The notes under the pieces: model-generated
The model's input: only the letters and a program-made list of their open reading frames with translations
Databases searched by the model: none
What the model was told of the DNA's origin: nothing
Shown here: positions 44,565 through 56,689 of the stretch, one piece after another
Numbering within the stretch: the first letter of the stretch is position 1
Layout of the letters: each line of letters begins with the position of its first letter
Position numbers and translations under genes: made by a program
Assembly: GCF_004798865.1 (NCBI RefSeq)
Contig: NW_025335641.1
Span: 15,536,792 to 15,600,791, forward strand
Origin: Varanus komodoensis
Lineage: Eukaryota > Chordata > Lepidosauria > Squamata > Varanidae
Reading direction: 5' to 3'
DNA length: 64,000 nucleotides

Positions 44565-44921
44565 CTACCGTATTTCCTCAAAAATGAGACAGGGTCTTAT
44601 AATAATTTTTGCTCCAAAAGGTGCATTAGGGCTTATTTTCAGGTGGTATCTTATTTTTTCATGTACAACAATCTACATTTATTCATTTATTCAAGTACAA
44701 AAATCTACATTTATTCAAATACAGTCATGTCATTTTCTTCTGGAACATCATCATAATTCTCCAAACCCACAATTGTGTTGCAACGGATGTACTAAATGCG
44801 TCCATCCGGCTGACGATCTTAACTGGGGCTCATTTTTGGGGTAGGGCTTATATTACAAGCATCCTGGAAAATCATGCTAGGGCTTATTTTCCGGTTAGGT
44901 CTTATTTTTGGGGAAACAGTG
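44565..44921. mobile_element. hAT-like MITE with inverted ends and 8-bp target duplication
   Basis: The left end ctaccgtatttcctcaaaa pairs with the reverse complement of the right end, cactgtttccccaaaaata. Subterminal words repeat at both ends ('agggcttattttc'). The flanks are tgtttaag (44557-44564) and tttttaag (44922-44929), an 8-bp duplication with one change. It is 357 bp and non-coding. The type is widespread in reptile and some mammal genomes as I recall, but I cannot give a family name. Confidence 0.85.
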
Positions 44922-44929
44922 TTTTTAAG

Positions 44930-46100
44930 GATCCACTTTTGGAGAGTCTGTTTGCTGTTAGTAAATGGCCTGATCATGTTCTGTGAATTAAACAAACTTG
45001 GCTTTAAAAGCCAATAGCAGGATACTTCTTATTACAGATGGCACTGCAGGGCCCAGTTGCTTGAATTGTAATACATTTCCCCCAGCTGCTAGAATACCTT
45101 CTGTACCCAGCCTTTGTGGATTGACCTGAACTTACAGTTACACTAATTATTCTCCTATTTGATCTGAGTCTCTGAAAATAATGTGAGTAGAACTATTTTC
45201 CCCAAATACTTTAATGGTAAAAATAATTCCTTTTCTCAATTATGTTTCCTGCCGTAACATGTCCCTTTCTGCTGCAGCTGTTTCAGTGCCATTTTCTTTT
45301 TCCTTCTAGCTGCTGCTACATTCTTCTCCCTGGGTTAGTCACATGGGAATTATTTCACAATGCTGCATGATGACATCACTCAGACTTCAGAGCCTTTTCC
45401 CCCCTATTTACTACTTCTTTCTTTGTCATGGTTTAGTCAGCCAATGGGACATCATCTAGTAATTTGAGATGACTCATAATGCCATGTAACCAGACCAATT
45501 ACATGGCATCTCTTGTCACTGGGGCCAAGCAAAGTGAATAGAAAAAATGTAGGAAGAAAGAGCAATGTAAAATCAGGGAGACTTCAGGTTCCCGTGGTCT
45601 CCTTTGTTTTTTATTAGAATGCTGAGATCGATCGACCAGGGTTAGTTTAACATTAGGAACAACAAAACGACTTCTTATCCCACAAAATCATACGCTGAAA
45701 TCAAGAAAACTTGGGGTGGGGTGGAAAAGCAGGACTGATTTTTTATGTGGAAGAGTAGTGGCTTCAAAGAAAGTCACAGGCTCAAACATTCTTTACATGA
45801 AGAACTTGAGAATGTTTCTTTTCTAGCTGATCCTGGGGAAATGGGAGGTATAAAACTGATAGATTAATCCATCCCTACCTTAAAACCCTTGTCGTATCAT
45901 CTGTTTGTATGCAGCATGATTGTGGAGAAGGAAAGATATGGTAGTACCCAACACAAAGTCTAGTTTCCTTTATTAGTTCTTCAGATACACCCCAGACCAT
46001 TCCTTCAAACTGAAAACAGATTGAATGACAAATCTGAAGCCCTAGCAATAAATGATCTCAAGGGAGCGTATTCTAAAATATTTATCTTGACAAAAAGATT
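44930..46100. other. Unique upstream sequence
   Basis: A small inverted repeat, gccatgtaa...ttacatggc, is at 45482-45508. No gene seen. Confidence 0.4.
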
Positions 46101-46109
46101 TAGCTTCTA

Positions 46110-46305
46110 CTTGTTGTTTTGTGCCATCAACCTAACTCCGACCTATGGTGGCCCTAAGAATGAAAGCACTCCAAAATGTCCTGTGCAGGACAGCTCCATT
46201 CAGCTCTTCCAAGTTCAAGGCTGTGGCTTCCTTTATGGATTCGGCCCATCTCACATCTGGTCCTCCCTTTTGTCTTCCACCTTCAACTTTCCCTAGAATG
46301 ATTTT
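46110..46305 (-). mobile_element. BovB/RTE-type LINE 3' end
   Basis: 'ttgttgttttgtgccatcaa', 'ctatggtggccctaagaatg', 'cactccaaaatgtcctgtgc', 'cttcaactttccctagaatg' are the reverse of the 25.6 kb type. Confidence 0.8.
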
Positions 46306-46344
46306 GCTTACATGTTAATGAAACTATGTAGGGTATTTAGATAG

Positions 46345-46420
46345 GTTAAAAACTTACAACTCCCATCATTCCTAAGCCATCTGGCAGGGGAATGCTATAG
46401 TTGTAGGACTTTTTTTCTTT
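46345..46420. mobile_element. MITE remnant, 'acaactccca' type
   Basis: 'ttacaactcccatcattcct' and 'atgctatagttgtaggact' form inverted halves. Confidence 0.5.
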
Positions 46421-46424
46421 CTTA

Positions 46425-47495
46425 ACATGCATAAGCTTGCACCCTAGAGAAAGAAAGTCATAACGGTTCCTATTTTGTATAGATAGGACAACAGAAAGAA
46501 ACATAAAACTACATTAAACAATCCTGAAAATCAAAGTTGCTTTCTCATAGTACAGCAAGCATACCATTCTGACTAAGGAGATTGTGAAATGGCTTCCTTT
46601 TTGGTGTTTCTGAGAATAGGCTGGATGGACAGCTGACAATACTATTTTGTTTCTTGAGAAAGCACCCGGGACTAGCAACCTTCTTCAAGGCACGCTAGAC
46701 TAGATAATTTTCTGAAGAAGAACCTATTGTACTGGAAATTTTTGCAAGTTACTTCCAGCTTCTGTCCCAGCGTACGTGACAACAGTATCACTGTGTAAGT
46801 CTGAAGTTTGATTATAAACTATAATCAAAGTTTATTTGATTATAATGATCAGGCTCCTGAATCTAAGGACAATACTGATTATTTATTAAGAATATTTATA
46901 TCCCATGTATATTTCTATATTATAAATTATTTATATTTATATCAAACTTAAATCACTCAAGGCACCTTAGAAAGCAAATTTAACACCAAGAAGCTATTAA
47001 GATTCTTAAATATGAGAAAAACAGCAGAAAAAATCACAGAAAAGTATGCACCAGCTTAGAAGGGTGAAGCAAAAGCGAACAAAAACCACTCCAGTCTGCA
47101 AGCCAAAGGATTGTCAAGCCAAGCCAAAGTCTAAGTCAAGGGGTGATCTGAAAGAGTGAAATAAAGAAATGTAACTGCTTCGGAAATGTGATGATAGGAA
47201 TCATGTCTTTGCAAAGCCTCCAGAATATGAGGCTTGTTTCAAGTCTTGAATTAGCTACATTCACCAAGAGGAAATAAGTTATCAGCCCATCAGCAAAGAG
47301 ATAGAGTGAAATTAGTGTACAGACGTAGTACCTGAAAATAGAAAGTTCACTGATCAAGACAGAAGACTGGCACTTGATAGCACCACATGAACAGACTAGA
47401 ATGCACCAGCCATAGAAGTTTACCGTTGGCTCTTCTGTTTTTCTTCATCATACCCTTTTTAATTGGAAAAAGCAGTGAGCAGCAGCTAGGCACAA
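46425..47495. other. Unique upstream sequence, AT-rich
   Basis: No gene or repeat identified; AT-rich around 46810-46960. Confidence 0.4.
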
Positions 47496-47499
47496 CATA

Positions 47500-47850
47500 T
47501 TCAAATCTGGGTGACTACAACAGTAATTCTGCAGAATTCAGTGATGCTTACTCCTGACTGCATAGGTTCAACTTGCAAAACACATTGAGCTTTTAAAAAA
47601 AGACCTTCAGCTGGCTGAAATGCAACCTTTTAGCTTTTAATTAGAAATGCAAACCATCTTGTGAAGAAATGTCACCATTTTAACCTGCTCTGGGGAAGCT
47701 GAAATCCTGTCAAAGAAAAGGAAGGAGATACCCAGCTTCAGCTTGATTACTTCTCTCCTTTTCAAATATCCTGTATGCTAAGATGTCACATGCCATAATA
47801 AACTTGAAAGCTTCCTTATCATCTTATTCACTTGCCAGAGCAAAGTGTAA
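47500..47850 (+). repeat. Duplicated non-coding block, copy B
   Basis: It aligns with 35495-35870 in the same orientation. It shares 'ttttaattagaaatgcaaac' (47635-47654), 'atgtcaccatttt', 'tcaaagaaaaggaagg', 'agatgtcaca', 'ccataataaacttgaaagc' and 'cttgccagagcaaagtg', and begins with the same MITE-like 'cagtgatgcttactcctgac' piece. Similarity appears to end outside about 47500-47850. Confidence 0.75.
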
Positions 47851-48104
47851 ACAGGTGAAAAATGGGAGTAAGTTTGTGTGTTAGCTCCGGTTCTGGCACT
47901 AAAAATGAGTTCTTGCATTGCGTTTCGAAGCACTTTGTTTTGCAATTCTGAAGCACTTGGGCCTGTATTTTGCACCTGCTGCAGTTCGTGTATCTCAAGA
48001 ACCTAGTGAAAAATGAAGTAGATCCTGTATGCCTAAAAGTCTGCCCACCCTTGGCCTGTAGATATGGAAGGACCTAATAGAAGAATCAAAAACCAGCTTA
48101 CCAA

Positions 48105-48450
48105 GAGACCACACAGTAGTCATAGGAGCCCAGACTATGGAATGCACTCCCCAGAGAGGTCCGCCTGGTGCCGACGTTGTACTCCTGGCGCCAGGTAAAG
48201 ACCGTTTTATTTAACCATCATTTTAATAGTTAAGGGTTTTAGATGTTTTTAAGGTTTTTTTTCTTTCCTCACAGTCACATGTTCCATCTTCTATCTTCCA
48301 TTTTTCCCTCCTTTTTTAGTTTATGAGGTTCAGTTTTATATGGTTTTAATAATTGTGGTTTTATTATTGTACTGTTTCAATTTTATGCTATGTAAGCCAT
48401 CCTGAGCACTTGTCGGAAGGATGGGATACAAATGTTTGTAATAAATAAAG
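48105..48450 (+). mobile_element. L2-type LINE 3' end
   Basis: 'ccagactatggaatgcactc', 'cccagagaggtccgcctggt' is the end of the ORF, then 'cctggcgccaggtaaagacc', 'gttttatttaaccatcattt' and the tail 'gccatcctgagcacttgtcg' with aataaataaa. It shows the order ORF end, UTR, tail clearly, and links the separate tails elsewhere to L2. Confidence 0.85.
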
Positions 48451-48454
48451 AGTA

Positions 48455-49365
48455 GAAAGAGTAACAATGAAGACACCTTTAATTATAAAGCAGGACAAAA
48501 ATATGCTTGTTGTAAGTGCCAGGACTGAAGATTTAATTCCCCCTGTTTTTTTCAATGTGGCTGTGAAAAGATTTTGTGAAAAGTAAGTACAGACAAGAAT
48601 TCATAGTGCTGTTAAAGGTTCCCCAGAGGTGTATTTGAAGATGCTTTACATATGAAAGACAATAAAACTGCTAAGCCAAGCACGTTAAGGCTCAGAGAAT
48701 CAGTGGTGGAATCTAATGTAAGGCATGTTTTACTGCTATATTCTGCTGGAAGAAAAGAAGGTAATTAACCCAGAGCTACAAGCTGAGTCTCATGTTTTAT
48801 TCTTAAATTGCCAGTTTGTTGTAAATTAAACTCCATAGCCAAACACTAACTAGCTTTACTCCCAAGCAAATCCCACAGGCTTCAATGAAACTTAGTTCAA
48901 GGCTGTGAATAATTACAGGAAAACCTGACCATTCAAACATATGTGCCTGATTCACAAGGGCTGTAACACACACAGGTTTGCCATCTTAGCTTACGTACTT
49001 TCCAGATGTGAGGACCAAAACAGTCGAGTCCAGAACCAATCACAGAATTAGCAGTTGTGCATTTGCTGTTCAAAAATAAATTCTGGAGAAGCACATGATC
49101 CCAATCAGGACCACAACAAAGTGGAGTGGGAGTTGAGGGACACTTCCTGTGGTTAACTGGTAAAATGCATGTGATATCCTGAATAACTCACGTACACTCA
49201 AATTCCTGCCATAACATAGAATTCTCTAGTCCTTTACTCAGGGCTAGTGACAGAGGCTACAAAAGCAGGTACCTTTGCCAAAGTACCCCAGCCAGCCCCA
49301 TGGCCACGCTCCCACTCCTCCTTTGAGATTCCCTGCGCTCCCTGAGTGTGTAAATAGTGATAGCA
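48455..49365. other. Unique sequence, with a MITE remnant
   Basis: A palindromic MITE remnant is at 48840-48915 ('tactcccaagcaaatcccac', 'ttcaatgaaacttagttcaag'). Otherwise nothing identified. Confidence 0.4.
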
Positions 49366-49367
49366 TC

Positions 49368-49950
49368 AAAGAATCATAGAACAGTAGAGTTGGAAGAAAG
49401 AAAGTCATCGGCCAAGAAAGTCATCGGCTTCAACTCCCTCCCATTTCAGGACACACATTTAAACCATCCCGCTCAGATGACTGTCCAGTTTCTTTTTGAA
49501 TGTCCCTAGTCTGGGAGAGCCCATGACCTCTCTAGGCAGCTGGTTCCACTGTCGTATTGCTCTGACAGTGAGGAAACTTTTCCTGCCATCTAGCTTGCAT
49601 CTGGGTTGTCACAACTTGAGTTGATTATTCTGTGTCCCACATTCTGATATCAGTGAGAAGAGATCTCAGCCTTCCTATTTGTGACAGCCTTTGAGGTACT
49701 TGTAGAAGGATATCATATCCCCCCTCAGTCTTCTCTTCTCAAGGCTGAACATGCCCAGTTCTCTCAGTCTATCCTCATAGGGCAGTGTTTCCAAACCTGG
49801 ATCCTTTTTGTTGCCCTCCTCTGGACCCTTTCCAATTTTTCTGCTTCTTTCATAAATCTTGGTGACCAGAACCAGGCACAGTATAAGCAGGGCAGTGAAG
49901 ATATCTTGCCCCAGAGTCCCCTCACAAAGCTTGAGCCATTTTCTTGTCTG
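49368..49950 (-). mobile_element. CR1 LINE 3' end
   Basis: Reading on the minus strand gives [55 protein letters not shown], the C-terminal CR1 ORF2 block, and a 3' UTR ending at 'aagaatcatagaacagtaga' with 'gttggaag'. The open frame on the opposite strand (49681-50265) is antisense to it and not a gene. 5'-truncated. Confidence 0.9.
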
Positions 49951-50204
49951 CATCCAGGAAAACAGCTTCTCATGCCATACATCTTCGTGAAGGGAATTTC
50001 TAGCTCACAGGCGAGATTTGGCCTGCCAAGCCTTTCAGTTGAACCCACACCACTCCTGCAGGCTGCACTCGTGGCTTCAGCCACACACATCACCAGGCTT
50101 GGAGCTCCTCTGTCCACACAGGATGCCCTGCTTTTTCAGGAGGGGAAGGAGAGGCAGGCTTATTTCCAGGCTGTACCACTTCAGACTGCGCAAGTGGTAG
50201 ATGG

Positions 50205-50300
50205 GCAACTTTCCAGATGTAGATGGACTATAGTTCCCATAAGACCTAGCCAGCATAATCAGTAGTGAAAGATCATGGGAGTTGTATTCGAACAATAAAA
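50205..50300. mobile_element. MITE remnant, 'actatagttccca' type
   Basis: 'gatggactatagttcccata' and 'catgggagttgtattcgaac' form inverted halves, as in the 28.6 and 58.2 kb copies. Confidence 0.55.
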
Positions 50301-50304
50301 TTAG

Positions 50305-52330
50305 TCGGGGTTCTAGCCTCACCCATTTTCCTGGATACCCACATTTCTCGTTTTTCTGTGGAAGAACATGCAAAAGTCTCCACCTACAGTCTGAAGTGGT
50401 ATACCTCAGAGGCAGATTTATGAAGCCGCACTGATTAGATGCAGATTCAGTTTAAAGATGAGGTCAGCATGTTGAGCAAGTCACTACCTAACAGCCACAA
50501 TTACACAAAGTGGAAGTTGACAGAATGTGGAGAGGGGTGGATAGAGGTTAACCAAATGCACTTCCATCATACCTGATCCAACCGGTGGACCATCTAGCTA
50601 TGAATAGTCTTGTCATGCAAGTTCCAACATCTTGGTCAGGCCCTGCTACCTAGAAGTCTTTCACCTAGTGATATCAGGAACAGAACCTGGGTTCTCCTGC
50701 ATTCAAAGTTGCATGGCAGCAGAGCTCATACAAAAGCTGAGGGTTGTAAGAAGAGGGAATTTCCAATTAACAGGCTGCTATAACCCTGAAGAACATCAGG
50801 GGAGCTCTAGTGGACCAGACTATACCTATCTAATTCTTCATTCTTTTCCTAGCGCTGCTGACTAGCAGCTCATGAGAGGACCAGAAGCTCATGTTCCAGC
50901 AGCTGGTAGACAGAGGCACAGTGCCTCCGATACTGGTGGCAATGTACAGCCATCATGACATGACATCTTATGGCATGCAGCTGCTAATAGCCTTATCCTT
51001 CATAATTGTCTTGGTTAATGTTGACAAAACCTGGCTTGCTTGGGGAGAAGATTCCACATGGTTCCAAAAAGATAGACTTATGCAAATATATTTCCAGACT
51101 GGATTCCTTTGGGGCCAACAGGAAACTGGCATTATATGTACAGTATCTTATTTATCCTGCCATTGAATTTACTAGTTTAGTATCCCCTTGGAAATGTAAA
51201 ATAAAACTTGCTAACTGCATTTTAAGAAGCCTGGAAAATGTTTCAGTTTTGGATTTTTTGGATTTCTACTTAATCCTGCCCCAGCTTCTATGAGATCCAT
51301 ACCGTAATAGTTCTTACACAGTGGAAGTGGTTTCCTACAATGAGGCAATGATTTGCTGAAAAAGCCGATTCAGAACATCCTTCTATTTTTTTTTTTTTTT
51401 TTCATATGAATTGGTAACATGCCCTCCAAACTGGACATGACTTGGTGCATGGTGAAACTGGATGTTATATTTGTCATGTGGTTTCCTTTTGCGTTGCTAA
51501 TTATTTTTAAAAACCAATGGTCAGGGTGGAAAGGTCCAAGCTGGATCAGCTCCAGAACATGGGAGAGACAGGTTTCAACGCTGCTGTGGTCTGGATCAGA
51601 ATTCAGTTCCCACTGCACCCTCTGTTTAAAACAGCCAGGGCAATTAGCAAGTTAGGATCCAGTTTTCTTGGTAGCAGGCAAGCCAGAAATCTGTGGCAAA
51701 CAACAGGTGGGAATGTTCTAGTTGGAATTATGCTACAGGAAAAGTGTTAGAGGCCTCTTTCCCATGGTACAGTCCCCATCTGTTTCATACCCCTACAATA
51801 GCTGTTAAATTTATTTTTTAAAAAATTCAATAACACACAATATCATGAATAATTTTAGAGGCTCAGAAAACTCTGTGAAGGGACATTGCTAGCATGATGG
51901 AGATAAGAATTCGATATTCACGCAGACCAATGGTGGATGAAATAATAAGACTTGGAGTTAAGATACTCCAATAAGACTAGTTGGACTTTTGCAAACACAC
52001 ATTGTGGCTGTACTGGAGAGGCAGTCATGGTTTCTTGCACCCTGTCGAAGATCTGTATGCAGTTGAACATCAGAGAGCATGTTTTCTAATAAGTAATGAG
52101 GTGCAGTTGTAAAGGAACCAGCAATCCGGCAAGAATGCCCTCTTGCCCGGGTCATCCATATAATCTGCACATGTACTGAAGCGTGAACATACTGAATTCA
52201 AAAGGCTGGTTCACCTATTCAGCCATGCAACAATATGGTACACATAGTAGAATATTGATCCATGTGCAAATCATGGAATGTATTCATTCAGCTTACCATG
52301 AGTATGTCATAGATTAGCAAATAGAAGAAA
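50305..52330. other. Unique upstream sequence
   Basis: Poly-T at 51386-51402. Short frames without recognisable content. Confidence 0.4.
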
Positions 52331-52334
52331 GATG

Positions 52335-52690
52335 GATATTTTCGAATCGTGGTGCTGGAGACAACTGTTGTGCATCCCATGGTCTGGAAAAATCACAGAC
52401 TTCAAGTCCTAGGCTGAGCCTCACCAAAAATATCACTTGAAGCCAACATTACTAAACAAAGACCTTCATGCTTTGGTCATGTCATGAGAGCTGCCTCGCT
52501 GGGAGTGATCAGCAGAAAAAGGAGAAGGAGCCACCCCAGCACCCACTGGCTGGACACCATAAAGAAAGACTCTGGGATGGACATGGCGATCTTGGAGGAA
52601 GCAATGCGAGACAGGGTGACATGGAGATCTATGATCCACAGAGTGGCCAAGGGTCGGACCCAACTGAATGGTTGGCAGTGACAATGAGTA
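52335..52690 (+). mobile_element. BovB/RTE LINE ORF end
   Basis: The frame gives FESWCWRQLLCIPWSGK and then LHALVMS (compare FExWCWRRxLRIPWTAR and LxYFGHIMRR of RTE-type elements). 'agaaaaaggagaaggagcca' and 'cagcacccactggctggaca' follow with the GRRRRRRxxxxW layout, ending 'ggtcggacccaactgaatgg'. It is broken, with shifts between frames. Confidence 0.8.
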
Positions 52691-53034
52691 AGCCATGCTC
52701 TTGCATGCCCAAATTCTACCATTATGTCCACAGACATGAGCAAGTCAAAGAGATGGAACATATGTACAGCATGCCTGATGTGCCATGTTGTAGCACATAC
52801 AGATGCCATTCCATGTCTTTCAGGAGGACCTATAACCATCCGACATATATTTAGGTAGGCCTCATCATGAGTCTAGAAAAATCTGACAACTCTAACATTT
52901 GGAGTATTTTCGGATCCCAGTCTGGGTTCCAGTATTTCCCAAATGCCATTTTCATTGTTTTCATCATAGTGAAGTGTCTTTAAAATACTCTGATCCAGAA
53001 AGCATATAACACATAAGGTGAAATGTTTGTTCAA

Positions 53035-53180
53035 ATATATATTTATTTATTACATTTATATACTGTTCCCATAGCCCTTCAGGGCTCTCTGGTTGGTACA
53101 CAATCTAAGTAAATAAAAACAATCATAAAATTTATACAATAAAAACCATACAATGAAATACAATAAAAATATAATACCAT
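53035..53180 (-). mobile_element. Diverged L2-type 3' tail
   Basis: 'atatttatttattacattta', 'tatactgttcccatagccct' and 'tcagggctctctggttggta' with an A-rich 'ataaaaacaat' region. The layout matches, the core is strongly diverged. Confidence 0.5.
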
Positions 53181-53184
53181 CTAA

Positions 53185-54020
53185 CAGACTACTACCCCCA
53201 TTTTGCATAGAGAATAACCAACAGCATGTCTGAACCTAACATCAAATATTTTTATTTTCAATTTGAAACAAGCAAATAATATTTTTAATCAAAGAGGCAG
53301 AAAACTGACATGAACTGGTATGAACTAGAATCACAAACATAATTTTAAACGTTGCTTTTAGTTCTGGGGTAATTTTTCTACCTCATATGCAAAACCGTCT
53401 CTAGTGAGGCAAGAGGTCCTATGAAAGGCCACTGTCTAAATGAATCTTCCTCAGTCATATTCCAATCATCCTAACAATGAATCTCGAGTTTCAGTTAGTC
53501 CAAGTCACCGAAGTCTTTCCACCATCAAGCTTCAAACAAACACAAAAATATTTTCCTTCCTCAGTTTCCAACTGGCAAAACAATAGATTTTAGATTTTTA
53601 AAAGGTCTCTAAAAATATCCTGGAAAGTCGAAACTGTTGGTCTATTTATGTATAAATTACACAATAAATCATAAGCCTGAGAAAGGAAAGTCCCCCAAGA
53701 AGCTTGATGAAGGTTTTGGCTAAATCTGGCCCATTTCCTGCTCCCCCCACTTCAAAACTCTCCCACTTCTCTTTTTCTCACACTTTCAGCATTAGTTGAT
53801 GTGCTCTGTTCTGGCTGGATGATGATCTTCCCAAGGCTGGGCGTGGCTGACCTTGAGTAGGAGTCATGCAACAGTGAACTATAGGAGCAACTCTTGGCAG
53901 ATACAGGGCAGAAGAGAAGCAGGTCTACAATTTGCAAGGACTGGGAAAGCTGGGACTGAGGACGTGGTTTCCAAAATGGCCAAAATCCACTAGAGCATCC
54001 TCCCTCAAGCTGGTGGCCTA
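53185..54020. other. Unique upstream sequence
   Basis: No gene or repeat identified. Confidence 0.4.
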
Positions 54021-54027
54021 CAGAGGC

Positions 54028-54150
54028 ATTTGGACTGCAACACCCAGAATTCCCATCCATCAGGGCCATTAACTGGGAATTCTGGGTGTTGCAATCCAAA
54101 TCTGTTTGGAAGGCGCAAGGTTGGGGAAGGCTGCACTGGAGTTCTTAAGC
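54028..54150. mobile_element. hAT-type MITE with 28-bp hairpin
   Basis: The arm 54028-54055 (atttggactgcaacaccc, then agaattccca) pairs with 54074-54101 with one mismatch, around an 18-nt loop. 'gcaaggttggggaaggctgc' at the right is a typical end. It belongs to the 'actacaactccca' family and is the best hairpin of that type here. Confidence 0.7.
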
Positions 54151-54154
54151 ATTG

Positions 54155-55730
54155 GTGCTGGGCAGTTGCGCATTCAGTCCTCTGCTCCTCACTGCAGTGA
54201 GCTAGGGAAGATCTCTGTAACACAAATCAGGGACTGTGCTCAATAAAATGAGCAGAGGGGGTCACAAGAACATCAGGAGAAGCTGGCCACATTGTAAAGA
54301 GAGACACATCACCACCTCAGGAGCACCTCCTCCCTGTAGACCACAAAGTCCACAATCTAATGACCTGATTGCATCACTGGTTCTGCAGCTGACAACTGGG
54401 AGGGATGTAAATGGGAAGTGTTCCAGCCACCAGGTCAGTGAACTCTTCCAATGCTGGGTTGCCTCAAAGGGCACCTTCCAAGGGGAGCTACCAGGTAGAA
54501 GTCTTCCTGTTGCCCCATTAACCTGCACACCGACAACAAAGGAAGAAACATGACAGCCCTGGAACCAGTGTGCTTAGCATGCATTCCCAAGGGACAGATG
54601 AGAGGGAAACTGTAGGCACACCGTAAAGAAGTCATCAAATAGGGAAGGGAAAAAAGGAAAACACCCACCAATTTTGCTGTGCCAGCATGAGCCTGGAAGA
54701 GCTTGCAGTTTGGTGGTTCTCTACCACGTCACCTCGCTTCCTCAATTGTGTTAGCAGGGCCAGCCCAAGACATGTTGCTGCCTCAGGAGAAGGACAACGT
54801 GGTCTTTCATTCTAGAAAATTCCAAGTGTGGTGGCTGACTCTTTCTTCAGTGTCTTCTTCTTTCTTCCAGGGACAGCATCCTCTGTAGCTCCTAAGCTTT
54901 GGGGCACATGGGACAAGCTGCTCAGTGCACCCAGCCTCCCATACCAACCATCTCTCCATAACCCAAGATCTGCTGCCTGATGCAGCCACTTCACTCCGCT
55001 TTATGGCCCAGCCCATAGGATCGCTTTGTCCCAGTTCCCAAACCAAATCTCACTTACAACTGTAGCAACATTTTGTTTGAACTGGCATTGAATTTAATGC
55101 TGGCTTGGGCAAATATTCTATCTCACCAAGGTCATCTTGAAGAAAACCTTCTACCGATACATGCATATCATGCAAAACACCACAGGTGAAATTGCAAACA
55201 AAATGTCATCTGATTCAAATTAAATCTGGATGTGTTCTGTACATTGCTCTGGAGTGATCCTGACATGAATCGCAGGACTGGATAAACAAAGCCATTCAGG
55301 TTCTGTTGCAAGACGATCGGCACAGAAGAACCCTCTCAGGTTAAATCCAAACAGGTTTTTGTTTTTCTTAATGCAGCATGTGTACTTCTGCAACCTGTTC
55401 TTTCGGCTAACCCTTGAACGCAAGCCAGCCATTATGATAAATCAGACTGCTTAACAGATGCCACTTCCAGGCTGTGCTTCCCCCTGTCCCCATAAGCAGG
55501 AAGATGTTCCAGAGATTCTGGGGCCCCTCTGTGTTCCTCACATGCTGTGAATGATGCAGGATTGACGTGCCGATAAGCCATATTGTGCCTCTAGACGCTG
55601 CATCTGATATTAGGCAACACTGTGGTGGTGAGAGGAGAGCCACAGTGGGACTAATCATTTAAAAAAGCACTACCACTTTCCCATCTGTTACCCTATGATT
55701 ACTGTCTATGCACAGGAAACCCTTCTGTTT
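54155..55730. other. Unique upstream sequence
   Basis: Several 60-105-codon frames, none with a domain or splice context. No repeat recognised. Confidence 0.4.
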
Positions 55731-55734
55731 CATT

Positions 55735-55820
55735 TAGGCTGCAATTCTTTACATACTTGACCCAAGAAGATTATATCTGCCTGATCTCAGTTGGGCATAT
55801 TTCTGAATAGGCACGTAAAG
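55735..55820. mobile_element. Palindromic MITE remnant
   Basis: 'ggctgcaattctttacatac' with 'ttgggcatatttctgaatag' shows the 29.6 kb layout, strongly diverged. Confidence 0.45.
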
Positions 55821-55824
55821 GGCT

Positions 55825-56330
55825 GCTGCATTAGACTCTTCCTCTTTCCTAGAAGTGTTCTTTACTGAACCATGAGGAAGTTGAAGGGTTGGCTTTCTTT
55901 CTTTTTCCCTTTCCACAGACCAAAGGGATGGCAAAATGCTGCTTATGAAACAGCATGAGAGCTTTGAAGATTGGCATCACCTTCTCCTTCTCAGAATAGA
56001 GGCAGGAAAGGAAAGTTCTCGGGCTTCCTGGAGCCTAAACCGAACGATGTACAAATGCAACAGGGGAAAAGCCCCCTGGACACGGATTTGTGGCCTTCCT
56101 GGATTCCTAGTAGGGATGCTTGAGAAACCTGCTATTTGTCAATTATGGTATGAATTGAACTGTCTGTGGGATTTTGCAGATCTCTGAATGTTGCAACATA
56201 GATCTTTGGTAAAAAAAAAAAAATAGAAATAAAGTATGAGATTAAGTACAGTTAGAAATTAGTACTTTAAGAGAAAATAGGCTTAAATGCTAGATTTTAA
56301 TGCTGGGCTTTGCTGCTTTCTATTGTATTT
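55825..56330. other. Unique upstream sequence
   Basis: Poly-A at 56211-56222. No gene identified. Confidence 0.4.
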
Positions 56331-56334
56331 TTGT

Positions 56335-56430
56335 TGCATTTATTTATTGAAACATTTATATGCCACCTGTCAAACCATGGCATCCCTAGGCAGCTCACAA
56401 TCAAATTATAGTTGTTATTATCGCTAGATA
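56335..56430 (-). mobile_element. Diverged L2-type 3' tail
   Basis: 'gcatttatttattgaaacat', 'ttatatgccacctgtcaaac' and 'ctaggcagctcacaatcaaa' are the reverse of the shared tail layout. Confidence 0.55.
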
Positions 56431-56689
56431 ACAAACAGTCTCCTCATTAAAATGTTAGTGTCAGCTTCTAGCCCTCCATATACATTGACCTACAAACCCT
56501 TACAATGGTTGCCTTTGGAGGGCCTTATGGGGCCTGCCCCCTGTTATTAATTGCCCATTTTCTTGTATACCGTGGGTTACCAGTGTTGCGCCATGTTATC
56601 ATTCCATGGCTCTATCAGCTTTAGTTTCCAAAACAAACAATATTTTGAAAAATAGCAAGGCTTGTGAAAGTGTTCTTATATTTTTATCA

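Noticed and set aside
49681-50265. 194-codon plus-strand frame
   Set aside because: It is antisense to a CR1 3' end for much of its length, so it is not a gene.
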